Shown: positions 1-8,763, numbered from the stretch's first letter. The stretch is DNA of 64,000 bases from Pseudomonas sp. R4-35-07 (GCF_003852235.1 NZ_CP027732.1:4340001-4404000), one strand, 5' to 3'. Numbers and translations are program-made. Notes: generated by a model not told the origin, from the letters alone.

Positions 1-492
1 GGCTTCGCCGGTATCGAACAGTACGTCGCCCAGGGTCATCACCAGGCCACGGTCGGTCTGGGTGGTCAGGCTGGCGATTTGCTGTTCCACCCACTTGCCC
101 TGCTGTTGCACGCTGGCCAGCTTGCTCTCACGCAAGGCCAGTTGCAGGCGTTGACGCTCCAACTCGAGTTTGGCCAGGCGCTCGGCGTTAAGCCCTTGCT
201 CGGTATGTTCTCGGGCAATGGCACTGTAGCGTTGGCTCAGGTAGGCGTAATGCACCACGTCGGCGCCGCTGCCCCAGTAGCTGGACAGGCGATCGGCACG
301 CGCCAGGGACTCACCGGCGCGGATCACATCCTTGGGCGCGAAACGCAATACATTGGCGTCTTCCTTGACCCGCTGAAAGTCACTGCTGGCCTGTTGCAGT
401 GCCTGCTCGCCAGTGGGCTGGCTGGCGCAACCGCCCAACGCTACGCTGCTCAGCAGCAATACAGCGCTCAAACCACGCATCGTCGGGCTCAT
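1..492 (-). CDS. OmpA-family lipoprotein with DUF4398-like N-terminus (partial, 3' end outside window)
   Basis: The reading frame runs off the left edge, so only the first 164 codons are visible. The N-terminus is a lipoprotein signal: a short charged start, a hydrophobic stretch and the lipobox LGGC, so Cys is probably acylated. A long Ala/Gln/Glu-rich helical, probably coiled-coil region follows, as in DUF4398 proteins. The last visible residues (VMTLGDVLFDTGEA) match the usual beginning of a C-terminal OmpA peptidoglycan-binding domain, which would lie outside the window. Its ATG overlaps the TGA of the upstream DUF4398 gene (ATGA), so the two are translationally coupled. A role in tethering outer membrane to peptidoglycan is inferred from the family. 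Confidence 0.75.
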   Translation of the reverse strand, partial: MSPTMRGLSAVLLLSSVALGGCASQPTGEQALQQASSDFQRVKEDANVLRFAPKDVIRAGESLARADRLSSYWGSGADVVHYAYLSQRYSAIAREHTEQGLNAERLAKLELERQRLQLALRESKLASVQQQGKWVEQQIASLTTQTDRGLVMTLGDVLFDTGEA

Positions 493-851
493 TGGGCTTC
501 TCCCAGCTGCAACTGCTTGCGCAGGCGGGCGATGCGGGTGTTGACCACGTTTAATTGCTCCTGGCTCTTGCCGGTCAGCACCTTGGCCTCGGCCAGGCGC
601 GCATCCAGCTCAGCCTGTTCGGCCCGCATACGCGCGTGTTTGTAGGACTGGTCGGCCATGTCGGCCTTGGCTCTGGCAAATTTGTCTTCGGCTTGTTTCA
701 GCTCGGTCGATTCATCGGCATTGGCACCGACCGCTGTGGCTTGTTCCAGGGCTTGCCGGGTCAGGCGCATTTGTTCGGTCGGCGCAGGATCGGTGGCGCA
801 TCCCGCCAGAGCGACAACGGCAAGGGCCGCGAAAAGAGGTCGAAGAGTCAC
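489..851 (-). CDS. DUF4398 domain lipoprotein
   Basis: A 120-residue protein starting at GTG. It has a typical lipoprotein signal (hydrophobic residues 8-16, lipobox LAGC with Cys18) followed by an almost wholly helical, charged region rich in Ala, Glu, Lys and Gln, which fits the DUF4398 family of small periplasmic or outer-membrane-anchored helical proteins. No catalytic motif is seen. It lies 9 bp after the solute-binding gene and overlaps the next gene (OmpA family) by 4 bp, so the three form one operon. The pairing of DUF4398 with OmpA-domain proteins suggests an envelope-structural role, but the exact function is unknown. Confidence 0.75.
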   Translation of the reverse strand: MTLRPLFAALAVVALAGCATDPAPTEQMRLTRQALEQATAVGANADESTELKQAEDKFARAKADMADQSYKHARMRAEQAELDARLAEAKVLTGKSQEQLNVVNTRIARLRKQLQLGEAQ

Positions 852-860
852 TGAAAATCC

Positions 861-1673
861 CTACTTTGTTGGGGTGCCGACGGGTTGTTGCAATTGCGCC
901 TTCCAGCGCTCGAGATTGCGCTGCAACGCGGTTTCCGCCACACCGGACGCGGGCAATTCTGTCATCTTTTTGGCCAGCTGTCCGCGCAGCCACGGATCAT
1001 TGCAGGCGGAATTGTGGGAAATCGCCAGGTACAGGCCAGGCTGGTCGATCGGAATGTCGCGCGCCACCAGGTCATCGCTCATGCCCAGGGTCTGGGCCAT
1101 GGCCATGCCGGAATAGCGGCTGGCGAGCACATAGTCCACCTCTCCCAGCAACAGTTTCTGGAATGCCGGCGTCAGGCCAGGCAGACGCTGCAGGGTCAAT
1201 TGCTGGCTGGCAACGGTTTCGAACCCCGCACTCAAGCGCGCGCGCTCCGATACGGCCCCCTTGTGGCCCTGCAAGTCGGCAGCGATGCTATAGACCAAAG
1301 ACGAGTCCTTGCGCGTCCAGACCAGGTAATCGATCTGCATCAAGGCCGGGTGTATGTAGTCGAGGGTTTGCAACTCGCCGAGGTTCAACGGCGCATCGGC
1401 GAGCATATCCATGCGTCCACTGCGCACTTCATCCAGAGCCAGGGAGCGTTTGCCGCCGTAAAGCAGGTCGATTTTCAGGCCGAGGTCTGTGGCCACCTGT
1501 TGCAGCACATCGGCGGTGGCGCCGATCAGGTGGGTCGGGTCCTGCGGGTCGCGCCACAGCAACGGCGGTGCATCCGGGCTGCCGGTGATCACCAGGCGCT
1601 CGCATTTGCCCGCCGCCAGCGACAACGTCGGCAGCAGCACAAGACCCAGCAAGATCAAAGGACGCAATTGCAT
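861..1673 (-). CDS. periplasmic solute-binding protein, family 3 (SBP_bac_3-like)
   Basis: 270 residues from the chosen ATG (MQLRPL); the open frame extends 13 codons upstream, but those precede the signal peptide and overlap the etf terminator. Residues 1-20 form a signal peptide ending at the LSLAAG junction. The rest resembles the bilobed extracellular solute-binding fold: an early strand ending in SPDAPPLLW, a GATADVL helix typical of family 3, and a central RSGRMDMLAD segment. No permease or ATPase gene is adjacent, so this may be an orphan receptor or a sensor-type binding protein rather than an ABC component. The ligand is unknown. It is first gene of an operon with the DUF4398 and OmpA-type lipoproteins. 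Confidence 0.7.
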   Translation of the reverse strand: MQLRPLILLGLVLLPTLSLAAGKCERLVITGSPDAPPLLWRDPQDPTHLIGATADVLQQVATDLGLKIDLLYGGKRSLALDEVRSGRMDMLADAPLNLGELQTLDYIHPALMQIDYLVWTRKDSSLVYSIAADLQGHKGAVSERARLSAGFETVASQQLTLQRLPGLTPAFQKLLLGEVDYVLASRYSGMAMAQTLGMSDDLVARDIPIDQPGLYLAISHNSACNDPWLRGQLAKKMTELPASGVAETALQRNLERWKAQLQQPVGTPTK

Positions 1674-1694
1674 GGCGAGGTGCTCCCACACGTC

Positions 1695-1721
1695 AAAAAA
1701 AAACCCGGTCACAAGACCGGG
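1695..1721 (-). terminator. Rho-independent terminator of etfBA
   Basis: On the minus strand, a 7-bp GC-rich stem (1715-1721 pairing with 1704-1710, loop of 4) is followed by nine consecutive U (1703 down to 1695). It lies 25 bp after the etfA stop codon and just upstream of the solute-binding gene. Confidence 0.9.
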
Positions 1722-1745
1722 CTCTTTATAAGTGAAGCGACTGGA

Positions 1746-2675
1746 TTAGACCAGCTTCTCCAACTCGGGGATGGCTTCGAACAAGTCCGCCACCAGGCCG
1801 TAATCAGCTACCTGGAAGATCGGTGCTTCTTCGTCCTTGTTGATCGCAACGATCACCTTGGAGTCTTTCATACCGGCCAAATGCTGGATCGCGCCGGAGA
1901 TACCGACGGCGATGTACAGCTGTGGCGCCACGATCTTGCCGGTCTGGCCGACCTGCATGTCGTTGGGTACGAAACCTGCGTCGACGGCCGCGCGCGAGGC
2001 GCCGACCGCTGCGCCCAGCTTGTCGGCCAGGGCGTACAGGTGCTTGAAGTTGTCACCGTTCTGCATGCCACGCCCGCCGGAAACGACGATCTTGGCAGCC
2101 GTCAGCTCAGGGCGATCCGACTTGGCCAGCTCTTCGCCGACAAAGCTGGAAGTGCCAGCGTCGTGGGCTGCGGCAACCGCTTCAACCGATGCCGAACCAC
2201 CTTCAGCGGCAACCGGATCGAAACCGGTAGCACGTACGGTGATGACTTTGACCGCAGCGTTGGACTGTACGGTAGCGATGGCGTTACCGGCGTAGATCGG
2301 GCGCTTGAAGGTGTCGGCGCTTTCAACCGAGATGATCTCGGAGATCTGGTCAACGTCCAGTTGCGCAGCAACGCGAGGCAGGATGTTTTTGCCGTTGGAC
2401 GTGGCGGCGGCCAGGATGTGGCTGTAGCCAGCGCCCAGCTCTGCAACCAGAGGGGCAACGTTTTCCGGTAGCTGATGCGCGTAGGCGGCGTTGTCTGCAT
2501 TGAGCACTTTGCTCACGCCAGCGATTTTCGCGGCGGCTTCAGCCACGGGGCCAGCGCCCTGGCCTGCTACCAATACGTGGATGTCGCCACCGATTTTAAC
2601 GGCTGCGGCCACGGTGTTCAGGGTGGCCGGGGCCAGCACCTTGTTATCGTGTTCGGCGATTACGAGGATAGTCAT
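1746..2675 (-). CDS. etfA: electron transfer flavoprotein subunit alpha
   Basis: 309 residues, the usual EtfA length. EtfA/EtfB form the soluble FAD/AMP heterodimer that takes electrons from acyl-CoA and other dehydrogenases and passes them to ETF-ubiquinone oxidoreductase. The C-terminal FAD-binding domain is clear: VVSGGRGM near residue 200, the [10 protein letters not shown] segment, VGQTGKIV and the [11 protein letters not shown] motif, then an acidic [14 protein letters not shown] end. It lies 2 bp after etfB on the same strand and ends in a strong terminator. etf-QO is divergent about 500 bp upstream of etfB, so the complete electron path is encoded here. Confidence 0.97.
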   Translation of the reverse strand: MTILVIAEHDNKVLAPATLNTVAAAVKIGGDIHVLVAGQGAGPVAEAAAKIAGVSKVLNADNAAYAHQLPENVAPLVAELGAGYSHILAAATSNGKNILPRVAAQLDVDQISEIISVESADTFKRPIYAGNAIATVQSNAAVKVITVRATGFDPVAAEGGSASVEAVAAAHDAGTSSFVGEELAKSDRPELTAAKIVVSGGRGMQNGDNFKHLYALADKLGAAVGASRAAVDAGFVPNDMQVGQTGKIVAPQLYIAVGISGAIQHLAGMKDSKVIVAINKDEEAPIFQVADYGLVADLFEAIPELEKLV

Positions 2676-2677
2676 TA

Positions 2678-3427
2678 TCAGATCACCTTCGCTTCGTTTT
2701 TAAGTTTCTCGACCAGTTCAGCCACCGACTTGACCTTGATGCCCGCGCTGCGTGCAGCCGGTGCTTCAACCTTGATGGTCTTGTTGGTAGAGGCGGTGGA
2801 AACGCCCAAAGCGTCTGGAGTCAGCACTTCAAGAGGCTTCTTCTTGGCTTTCATGATGTTTGGCAGGGACGCATAGCGCGGCTCGTTCAAACGCAGGTCG
2901 GTGGTGACGATGGCCGGCAGGTTCAGGGAAACCGTCTGCGCGCCGCCATCGATTTCACGGGTCACGGCAACCTTGTCGCCGCTCACTTCCACTTTGGAAG
3001 CGAAGGTGCCCTGGCCGTAACCGGTCAGTGCAGCCAGCATCTGGCCGGTCTGGTTGTTGTCGCTGTCGATGGCTTGCTTGCCAAGGATCACCAACTGAGG
3101 CTGTTCCTTGTCGACAACGGCCTTGAGCAACTTGGCCACGGCCAGGGAGGTCAGCTCTTCAGCGGACTCGACCAGGATGGCGCGGTCGGCGCCCAGTGCC
3201 AGGGCGGTACGCAACTGTTCCTGGGCAGTGGTCGGGCCGATGGAAACCACGACGATCTCGGTCGCCACGCCTTTCTCTTTCAGGCGTACGGCTTCTTCCA
3301 CGGCGATTTCACAGAATGGGTTCATCGACATCTTGACGTTAGCCAGGTCGACGCCGGAATTGTCCGCCTTGACGCGAACTTTCACGTTGTAATCGACAAC
3401 GCGTTTGACAGCTACAAGAACCTTCAT
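2678..3427 (-). CDS. etfB: electron transfer flavoprotein subunit beta
   Basis: 249 residues, the normal EtfB length. The start [19 protein letters not shown] is the conserved N-terminus, and the signature [15 protein letters not shown] (AMP/ETF-beta signature region) is present near residue 125. It partners EtfA, encoded immediately downstream with a 2-bp gap. The ATG at 3427 is preceded by an AGGAATC-type ribosome site. The divergent etf-QO gene and the PsrA-like operator in the shared upstream region point to coordinated control by fatty-acid status. Confidence 0.97.
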   Translation of the reverse strand: MKVLVAVKRVVDYNVKVRVKADNSGVDLANVKMSMNPFCEIAVEEAVRLKEKGVATEIVVVSIGPTTAQEQLRTALALGADRAILVESAEELTSLAVAKLLKAVVDKEQPQLVILGKQAIDSDNNQTGQMLAALTGYGQGTFASKVEVSGDKVAVTREIDGGAQTVSLNLPAIVTTDLRLNEPRYASLPNIMKAKKKPLEVLTPDALGVSTASTNKTIKVEAPAARSAGIKVKSVAELVEKLKNEAKVI

Positions 3428-3690
3428 GGATTCCTCGTTACTCTCCGGTGAAAAGAAAGTCGCCTAGGCAAGCCTGGCGGTTGATGCTCATCGGCACACA
3501 AGGGCACCTCCAAAAACGTCAGCGGATGACTCGGCGATGGGAAAATGATGACCGTTCGTCAGGGGTGACTGAGAAGTCATTCTTTATCGCAGTGTGTAAA
3601 CTGCGCGCCAGCATACGGCGCGCGTCATCTGTGGTGCTTTTGGACGTGCTCTTGAAACCTGCACTCTGCCTACGGTAAGCGCAAAACCGA

Positions 3691-3728
3691 CCGTATATTG
3701 ACCGGAACGCCTATTCTGGTCAATACGG
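3691..3728. promoter_or_regulatory. imperfect inverted repeat upstream of etf genes
   Basis: The arm CCGTATATTGACC (3691-3703) is mirrored by GGTCAATACGG (3718-3728); the left arm has two extra bases. The arms are separated by 14 bp. The location between divergent etf genes suggests an operator or overlapping promoters; no known consensus was matched. Confidence 0.35.
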
Positions 3729-3783
3729 CAAAATGGTCAGTCATAAGCCGCGTTGCTTTGATTTACCTAGGCTGCGGGCAATT

Positions 3784-3797
3784 CAAACAAACGTTTG
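3784..3797. promoter_or_regulatory. PsrA-type operator
   Basis: The sequence CAAAC-AAAC-GTTTG fits the published PsrA consensus (G/C)AAAC-N2-4-GTTT(G/C) exactly with a 4-bp spacer, and contains the perfect palindrome CAAACGTTTG at 3788-3797. In P. aeruginosa PsrA, a fatty-acid-responsive TetR regulator, is reported to control etfBA and the etf-QO gene. The site is about 135 bp upstream of the etf-QO GTG. Confidence 0.7.
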
Positions 3798-3932
3798 TAT
3801 TGGACGCTGCCAGTGGTGTAGATATAATGCGCCACCTAGAGAGAAAGGTGGGTCTTGCCGTTGCTGCAGGGCCGTACCGAACCTCCACCCATCAGAAAAA
3901 AAGCCTGTTGAGCCTTGAGTAGGAGATAGCCT

Positions 3933-5597
3933 GTGGAACGCGAATACATGGAATTCGACGTGGTCATCGTCGGCGCTGGCCCGGCTGGCCTGTCCGCCGC
4001 CTGCCGACTGAAGCAGAAGGCCGCCGAAGCCGGTAAGGAAATCAGCGTCTGCGTGGTCGAGAAAGGCTCCGAAGTGGGTGCACACATCCTCTCTGGCGCG
4101 GTCTTCGAACCGCGCGCGCTGAACGAACTGTTCCCGGACTGGAAAGCTCTCGGCGCGCCGCTCAACACCCCCGTGGTGCGTGACGACATCTATGTACTGC
4201 GCAGCAGCGAGACCTCCACCAAGGTTCCGGACTTCTTTGTGCCCAAGACCATGCACAACGAAGGCAACTACATCATCTCCCTGGGCAACCTGTGCCGCTG
4301 GCTCGCCCAGCAGGCCGAGAACCTGGGCGTGGAAATCTACCCGGGCTTTGCCGCCCAGGAAGCGCTGTTCGATGAAAACGGCGTGGTGCGTGGCATCATC
4401 ACCGGCGACCTCGGCGTCGACCGCGAAGGCAAGCCCAAGGAAGGCCTGTACACGCCGGGCATGGAATTGCGCGGCAAGTACACGCTGTTCGCCGAAGGCT
4501 GCCGTGGGCATATCGGCAAGCAACTGATCCAGCGTTTCAACCTGGACAGCGACGCCGACGCCCAGCATTACGGCATCGGTCTCAAGGAAATCTGGGACAT
4601 CGACCCGGCCAAACATCAGCCAGGCCTGGTGGTGCACACCGCCGGTTGGCCGCTGGATATCATGGGCAACGAGAACACCGGTGGCTCGTTCCTTTATCAC
4701 CTGGAAAACAACCAGGTGGTGGTCGGCCTGATCGTCGACCTGTCCTACAGCAACACCTTCCTGTCGCCGTTCGATGAATTCCAGCGCCTCAAGCATCATC
4801 CGGTGCTGGCCCAATACCTGGAAGGCGGCAAGCGTGTCAGCTACGGCGCCCGCGCTATCGCCAAAGGCGGCCTGAATTCGCTGCCGAAAATGATCTTCAA
4901 GGGCGGCGCGCTGATCGGCTGCGACCTCGGCACCCTGAACTTCGCCAAGATCAAAGGCAGCCACACCGCGATGAAATCCGGCATGCTCGCCGCCGATGCG
5001 GTAGCCGACCGCCTGTTTGCCGAATCCGAGGGCGGCGATGAGCTGACCGCGTATGTCGACAGCTTCAAAGCCAGCTGGCTGTACGAAGAACTGTTCGCCA
5101 GCCGCAATTTCGGCGCGGCGGTGCACAAATACGGCGCCATCCTCGGCGGCGGGTTCAACTGGCTCGACCAGAACATTTTCGGCGGCAAGCTCCCTTTCAC
5201 GCTGCACGATACCAAGCCGGACTACGCCTGCCTCAAGCTGGCCAAAGACAGCCAGAAGATCGACTACCCCAAACCCGACGGCAAGTTGAGCTTCGACAAG
5301 CTGAGCTCGGTGTTCATCTCCGGTACCAACCACGAAGAAGAACAGCCGTGCCACCTGAAGCTCAAGGACCCGAGCATTCCGATCGGCACCAACCTGCCGC
5401 TCTACGATGAACCGGCGCAGCGCTACTGCCCGGCCGGCGTGTATGAGGTGGTGACTAAAGAAGACGGCGAGAAACGCTTCCAGATCAACGCCCAGAACTG
5501 CGTGCACTGCAAGACCTGTGACATCAAGGACCCTTCGCAGAACATCACCTGGGTGACACCGGAAGGTGCGGGTGGGCCGACTTACCCGAATATGTAA
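3933..5597 (+). CDS. electron transfer flavoprotein-ubiquinone oxidoreductase
   Basis: 554 residues starting at GTG with AGGAG 7 bp upstream. This inner-membrane iron-sulfur flavoenzyme moves electrons from reduced ETF to ubiquinone. Visible: the FAD dinucleotide motif VVIVGAGPAG at residues 10-19; the GCDLGTLNFAKIKGSHTAMKSG stretch, read in pieces, typical of ETF-QO; and a C-terminal 4Fe-4S cluster with Cys ligands in RYCPAGVY and CVHCKTCDIKDP, ending GGPTYPNM. Length and ends match the family. It is divergent from etfBA and closed by a strong terminator. This corresponds to P. aeruginosa PA2953 by gene order. Confidence 0.97.
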   Translation: MEREYMEFDVVIVGAGPAGLSAACRLKQKAAEAGKEISVCVVEKGSEVGAHILSGAVFEPRALNELFPDWKALGAPLNTPVVRDDIYVLRSSETSTKVPDFFVPKTMHNEGNYIISLGNLCRWLAQQAENLGVEIYPGFAAQEALFDENGVVRGIITGDLGVDREGKPKEGLYTPGMELRGKYTLFAEGCRGHIGKQLIQRFNLDSDADAQHYGIGLKEIWDIDPAKHQPGLVVHTAGWPLDIMGNENTGGSFLYHLENNQVVVGLIVDLSYSNTFLSPFDEFQRLKHHPVLAQYLEGGKRVSYGARAIAKGGLNSLPKMIFKGGALIGCDLGTLNFAKIKGSHTAMKSGMLAADAVADRLFAESEGGDELTAYVDSFKASWLYEELFASRNFGAAVHKYGAILGGGFNWLDQNIFGGKLPFTLHDTKPDYACLKLAKDSQKIDYPKPDGKLSFDKLSSVFISGTNHEEEQPCHLKLKDPSIPIGTNLPLYDEPAQRYCPAGVYEVVTKEDGEKRFQINAQNCVHCKTCDIKDPSQNITWVTPEGAGGPTYPNM

Positions 5598-5606
5598 GCC
5601 AAAACG

Positions 5607-5632
5607 AGGCTCCCCAAGTGGGAGCCTTTTTT
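5607..5632 (+). terminator. Rho-independent terminator of etf-QO
   Basis: Stem AGGCTCC (5607-5613) with GGAGCCT (5621-5627), followed by a run of T to 5632, 10 bp after the etf-QO stop. Confidence 0.9.
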
Positions 5633-5649
5633 ATGGCCAGCATCAATTG

Positions 5650-5746
5650 AAAATGTGGGAGGGGGCTTGCTCCCGATGGCGGTGGGTCAGTCACAATTTG
5701 GCTGACTGATGCACCGCTATCGGGAGCAAGCCCCCTCCCACATTTT
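5650..5746. repeat. REPIN (inverted REP pair)
   Basis: Two copies of the REP core GTGGGAGGGGGCTTGC in inverted orientation (left copy forward, right copy reversed) enclosing about 40 bp. The ends are AAAATGTGGGAGG and CCTCCCACATTTT. It sits between the 3' ends of etf-QO and the AraC gene. The same element recurs at seven other sites in this window. Confidence 0.9.
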
Positions 5747-5768
5747 GGTCACATGGAGCCAGCGAGAT

Positions 5769-6659
5769 CTAGGCAGCGCGCTCTTCGCCGGGGTTGCGCA
5801 GGAAGTAGCGCTTGTACTCGCGACTGAACTGCGACGTGCTCTGATAACCCACGCTGTGCGCCGCCTGCGCCACACCCATGCCCTCGACCAGCAACAACTG
5901 CTGCGCCTTCAGCAGCCGCAGGCGCTTGAGATACTGCACCGGCGACAACAGCGTGCAGCGCTTGAAGTGTTCGTGAAAGGTCGATGCACTCATGTGCGCA
6001 TAACCGGCCAACGTCTCGATGTTCAGCGGCTCGGCGTAATGGGCATGCAGGTGATTCAATGACGTGGCGATGCGCGAAAACTGCCCCTGCTGTTCCACCA
6101 ACGCACGCAACACATCGGCCTGGGGCCCACGCAACGCCGTGAACAATAATTCGCGCACCCGCGCCGGGCCCATGATCCGGCTCTCCAGCGGATCGTGCAG
6201 GCACTGCAACAGCCGTTCGACGCACCCGCGCATGGCGTCATCGAGCACCACCGAACTCATCGATTCCAGGGTCTGCGCCGCCGGCGGCGGTCCGGCTTGC
6301 ATGCCCATCGCCATGACCAGTTCGCCAAGCACCACGCGGTCAATGCCAACGGTGACGCCATACAGCGGCGCATTCGGCAGGGCAAACGTCTCGCATTCAA
6401 ACGGCACCGGCATCGCCTGGATCAGGTAATGCCCGGCACCGTATTCCAGGGTGCGCGGGCCCAGATAGGCGACTTTGCTACCTTGGGCCACGATCATCAG
6501 GCTCGGCTCGTAAATCTGCGGCCCGCGCGCCACATCGCAACTGGCGCGTAAGACTTTCACGCCAGGCAGATTTGTCGGGGAGAAACCGTCGCGAGGCGTG
6601 AGCCCCTTTATCAAGGCAACCAACGCGGCATTCGCATCGAGATGGCGGGTCAACAACAT
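5769..6659 (-). CDS. AraC-family transcriptional regulator (AraC_N type)
   Basis: 296 residues. The N-terminal 170 residues resemble the AraC_N cupin-like sensor domain (SLMIVAQGSKVAYLGPRTLEYG, read in parts), and the C-terminal 100 residues hold the two helix-turn-helices of the AraC/XylS DNA-binding domain (LAGYAHMSASTFHEHFK and VAQAAHSVGYQSTSQFSREYK). It is divergent from the alcohol dehydrogenase at 6841, about 180 bp away, so it is probably the regulator of that gene, as is common for AraC_N regulators paired with oxidoreductases. The inducer is unknown. The 3' end faces a REPIN. Confidence 0.9.
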   Translation of the reverse strand: MLLTRHLDANAALVALIKGLTPRDGFSPTNLPGVKVLRASCDVARGPQIYEPSLMIVAQGSKVAYLGPRTLEYGAGHYLIQAMPVPFECETFALPNAPLYGVTVGIDRVVLGELVMAMGMQAGPPPAAQTLESMSSVVLDDAMRGCVERLLQCLHDPLESRIMGPARVRELLFTALRGPQADVLRALVEQQGQFSRIATSLNHLHAHYAEPLNIETLAGYAHMSASTFHEHFKRCTLLSPVQYLKRLRLLKAQQLLLVEGMGVAQAAHSVGYQSTSQFSREYKRYFLRNPGEERAA

Positions 6660-6840
6660 GGCAAAAAACTTCGCGAAAAAGGGATGAGAGCATCATCGCA
6701 GATCTGGCGGCCAGTAGATCCAAACCAGGGGCACGCCCGGACGAATAGGCATGAGACTCGGAGCAATCACCATGGCCTCATCCGAGGGTGGCGCGGAAAA
6801 TGGCCCGCCTCACTTTTCAATGCATTTGCGAGGTTTCCTC

Positions 6841-7893
6841 ATGTACACAGCGATCGGTTACGCCGCCCAGTCGGCCACTACTCCCCTCGCCCCCATGTCG
6901 TTCGAGCGCCGCAGCCCGCGTGCCGATGACGTGGCTATCGAGATTCTCTACTGCGGCGTGTGCCACTCCGATATCCACCAGGCGCGCAACGAATGGGGCA
7001 TTGCCGTTTACCCATTGATGCCCGGCCACGAGATCGTCGGCAAGGTCACCGCCGTCGGCGCCAGTGTTACCGCGCACAAGGTCGGTGATCTGGTCGGCGT
7101 GGGTTGCATGGTCGACTCATGCCGCCACTGCGAAGCCTGCCAATCGGACCTCGAGCAATACTGCCTCGAAGGCCCGACCATGACCTACGCCACCCCGGAC
7201 CGCGTGGACGGCAGCAACACCATGGGCGGTTACTCCGACAGCATCGTGGTCAGCGAGCACTTCGTGGTGAAGATCCCGGCCAAGCTCGACCTGGCCAGCG
7301 CTGCGCCGATTCTCTGCGCGGGCATCACCACGTACTCGCCGCTTAAGCACTACGGCGTCAAAGCTGGCGATAAGGTCGGGATCCTAGGCATGGGCGGCCT
7401 GGGCCATATGGGCATCAAGTTCGCCAAGGCCATGGGCGCCGAAGTGACGCTGTTCACGCGTTCGGCGAGCAAAGCCGAAGAAGGCCGTCGCCAAGGCGCC
7501 GACCATGTGATCGTGTCCACCGATGCCGAGCAGATGAAAGCCGCCGCCGGGCATTTCGACTTCCTGCTCGACACCATCCCGGTGCAGCACGACCTGAACC
7601 CCTACCTGGATGTACTGCGCTTTGACGGCGTGCATATCCTGGTCGGCTTGATCGAGCCGGTGGACCCGCCCGTCAATGCCGCCAAACTGGTATTGGGCCG
7701 CAAAGTGCTGGCCGGCTCGCTGATCGGCGGCATTGCCGAAACCCAGGAAGTCCTGGATTTCTGCGCCGAGCATGGGATCACCTGCGACATCGAGATGCTC
7801 GACATCCGCCAGATCAACGAGGCTTACACGCGGATGATCGCCGGTGATGTGAAGTATCGCTTCGTCATCGACATGGCGACCCTGAAGGCCTGA
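6841..7893 (+). CDS. zinc-dependent NAD(P)-dependent alcohol dehydrogenase (YahK/CAD type)
   Basis: 350 residues from ATG MYTAIGYAA, preceded by a GAGG ribosome site; an upstream in-frame ATG at 6751 would add 30 residues with no family match. Catalytic zinc ligands are in CGVCHSD and GHE; structural zinc ligands form the CRHCEACQSDLEQYC cluster; the Rossmann motif is GMGGLGHMGIKFAKAMG. These place it in the cinnamyl-alcohol-dehydrogenase/YahK group, usually NADPH-dependent aldehyde reductases with broad substrates. It is divergent from the AraC regulator. Its stop codon abuts that of the convergent iclR gene inside a perfect 20-bp palindrome. Substrate not predictable. Confidence 0.93.
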   Translation: MYTAIGYAAQSATTPLAPMSFERRSPRADDVAIEILYCGVCHSDIHQARNEWGIAVYPLMPGHEIVGKVTAVGASVTAHKVGDLVGVGCMVDSCRHCEACQSDLEQYCLEGPTMTYATPDRVDGSNTMGGYSDSIVVSEHFVVKIPAKLDLASAAPILCAGITTYSPLKHYGVKAGDKVGILGMGGLGHMGIKFAKAMGAEVTLFTRSASKAEEGRRQGADHVIVSTDAEQMKAAAGHFDFLLDTIPVQHDLNPYLDVLRFDGVHILVGLIEPVDPPVNAAKLVLGRKVLAGSLIGGIAETQEVLDFCAEHGITCDIEMLDIRQINEAYTRMIAGDVKYRFVIDMATLKA

Positions 7894-7903
7894 TCAGGCC
7901 TTC
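7884..7903. other. perfect 20-bp palindrome spanning two convergent stop codons
   Basis: GAAGGCCTGA joined to its exact reverse complement. The two TGA stops (alcohol dehydrogenase on plus, iclR on minus) abut at 7893/7894. It could fold as a hairpin in either transcript, but there is no U-run, so it is not a standard terminator. Confidence 0.6.
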
Positions 7904-8697
7904 GCGCCCAGTTCCGCCGAGAGCCGAGCCGCGACCTGTTTGATCACAGGGATCAGCTCGGCCATTTTCTCCAGCGGCATGTAGGGCACGGTACTGGCGA
8001 TGCTGATGCCGGCGACGATTCGCCGGCTGGCATCGCGCACCGGTGCCGCGACGCAACGGATCGACGGTTCGTTGTCTTCCAGATCGAACGCATAACCGCC
8101 CACCACGTATTCATGCATGCGCTGCTCGAACTGCGCCCAGGATTGCTCGGGGTGCTGCGGCCACTGCAGGTTCTTGCCCCCCGCCGGCAGGCTGACCTGG
8201 TACAGGCGCTGCCACTCTTCCACGCCGTCATCCAACATCAACGCTTTGCCGATGCCGGTGCGTGCCAGTGGCATGCGATGGCCCACCCGCGAGCGCATTT
8301 CCGGTCCGTTACGGCCGGGGTTCTTGTGCAGGTAGAGCACCTCGTCGTATTCGCGAATCGCCAGGTGGATGGTGTCGCCGGTGAGGGCTGACAACTCGTC
8401 GAGGTAAGGCACCGCCAGGTTGACCAAGGGCAGTTCTTCGCGGGCCTGGAAGCCCAACTCGATCAGCTTCGGCCCCAGCAGGTAACCGACTTGCGGCACC
8501 ACGCGCAGGTAACGCTCCTCCACCAGGCAACTGGCCAGGCGGTGCGTGGTACTGCGGGTGGTGCCGATGCGCCGGGCGATCTCCTTGAGATCCCGCGCGC
8601 CCGCCGCCACCGCTTGCACCACGCCCAGTCCGCGCAGCAGGGTCTGGGTGCCGGTGGGGGCGGTGTCTTTGACGGGGGTGTGGGGGTTTTCCAGCAT
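7894..8697 (-). CDS. IclR-family transcriptional regulator
   Basis: 267 residues. The N-terminal winged helix (LLRGLGVVQAV, then LKEIARRIGTTRSTTHRLASCL) is the IclR DNA-binding domain; the rest is the IclR effector domain, with PYLDELSALTGDTIHLA, RVGHRMPLARTGIGKALM and GGYAFDLEDNEPSIRCVAAPVRD, read in parts. It lies downstream of araH on the same strand, separated by a REPIN and about 180 bp, so it may have its own promoter. By position it is the likely regulator of the sugar operon, which is common for IclR proteins beside sugar ABC systems; this is inference. Confidence 0.9.
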   Translation of the reverse strand: MLENPHTPVKDTAPTGTQTLLRGLGVVQAVAAGARDLKEIARRIGTTRSTTHRLASCLVEERYLRVVPQVGYLLGPKLIELGFQAREELPLVNLAVPYLDELSALTGDTIHLAIREYDEVLYLHKNPGRNGPEMRSRVGHRMPLARTGIGKALMLDDGVEEWQRLYQVSLPAGGKNLQWPQHPEQSWAQFEQRMHEYVVGGYAFDLEDNEPSIRCVAAPVRDASRRIVAGISIASTVPYMPLEKMAELIPVIKQVAARLSAELGAKA

Positions 8698-8763
8698 ATC
8701 GGGCCTATAGGTATGAAAGCGGGGACATTATGGCAAATACCGATCTTCAATACAGTGGAGATC

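Larger units (their letters stand above)
3428..3932. promoter_or_regulatory. divergent control region between etfB and etf-QO
   Basis: 505 bp without a convincing gene. It holds the PsrA-like operator and an imperfect inverted repeat, both listed separately. The short open frames here have no ribosome sites and biased codon use is absent. It must contain promoters for both etfBA (minus) and etf-QO (plus); I could not fix either -35/-10 pair with confidence. Confidence 0.6.

Noticed and set aside
885..2471. 528-codon plus-strand frame across the solute-binding and etfA genes
   Set aside because: It spans two confirmed minus-strand genes and a terminator; a composition artefact.
3448..3678. 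76-codon plus-strand frame in the etf control region
   Set aside because: No ribosome site, no typical codon bias and no recognisable domain.
3783..5507. 574-codon minus-strand frame opposite etf-QO
   Set aside because: Shadow of a well-identified gene; Ala/Val/Phe-rich translation with no domain.
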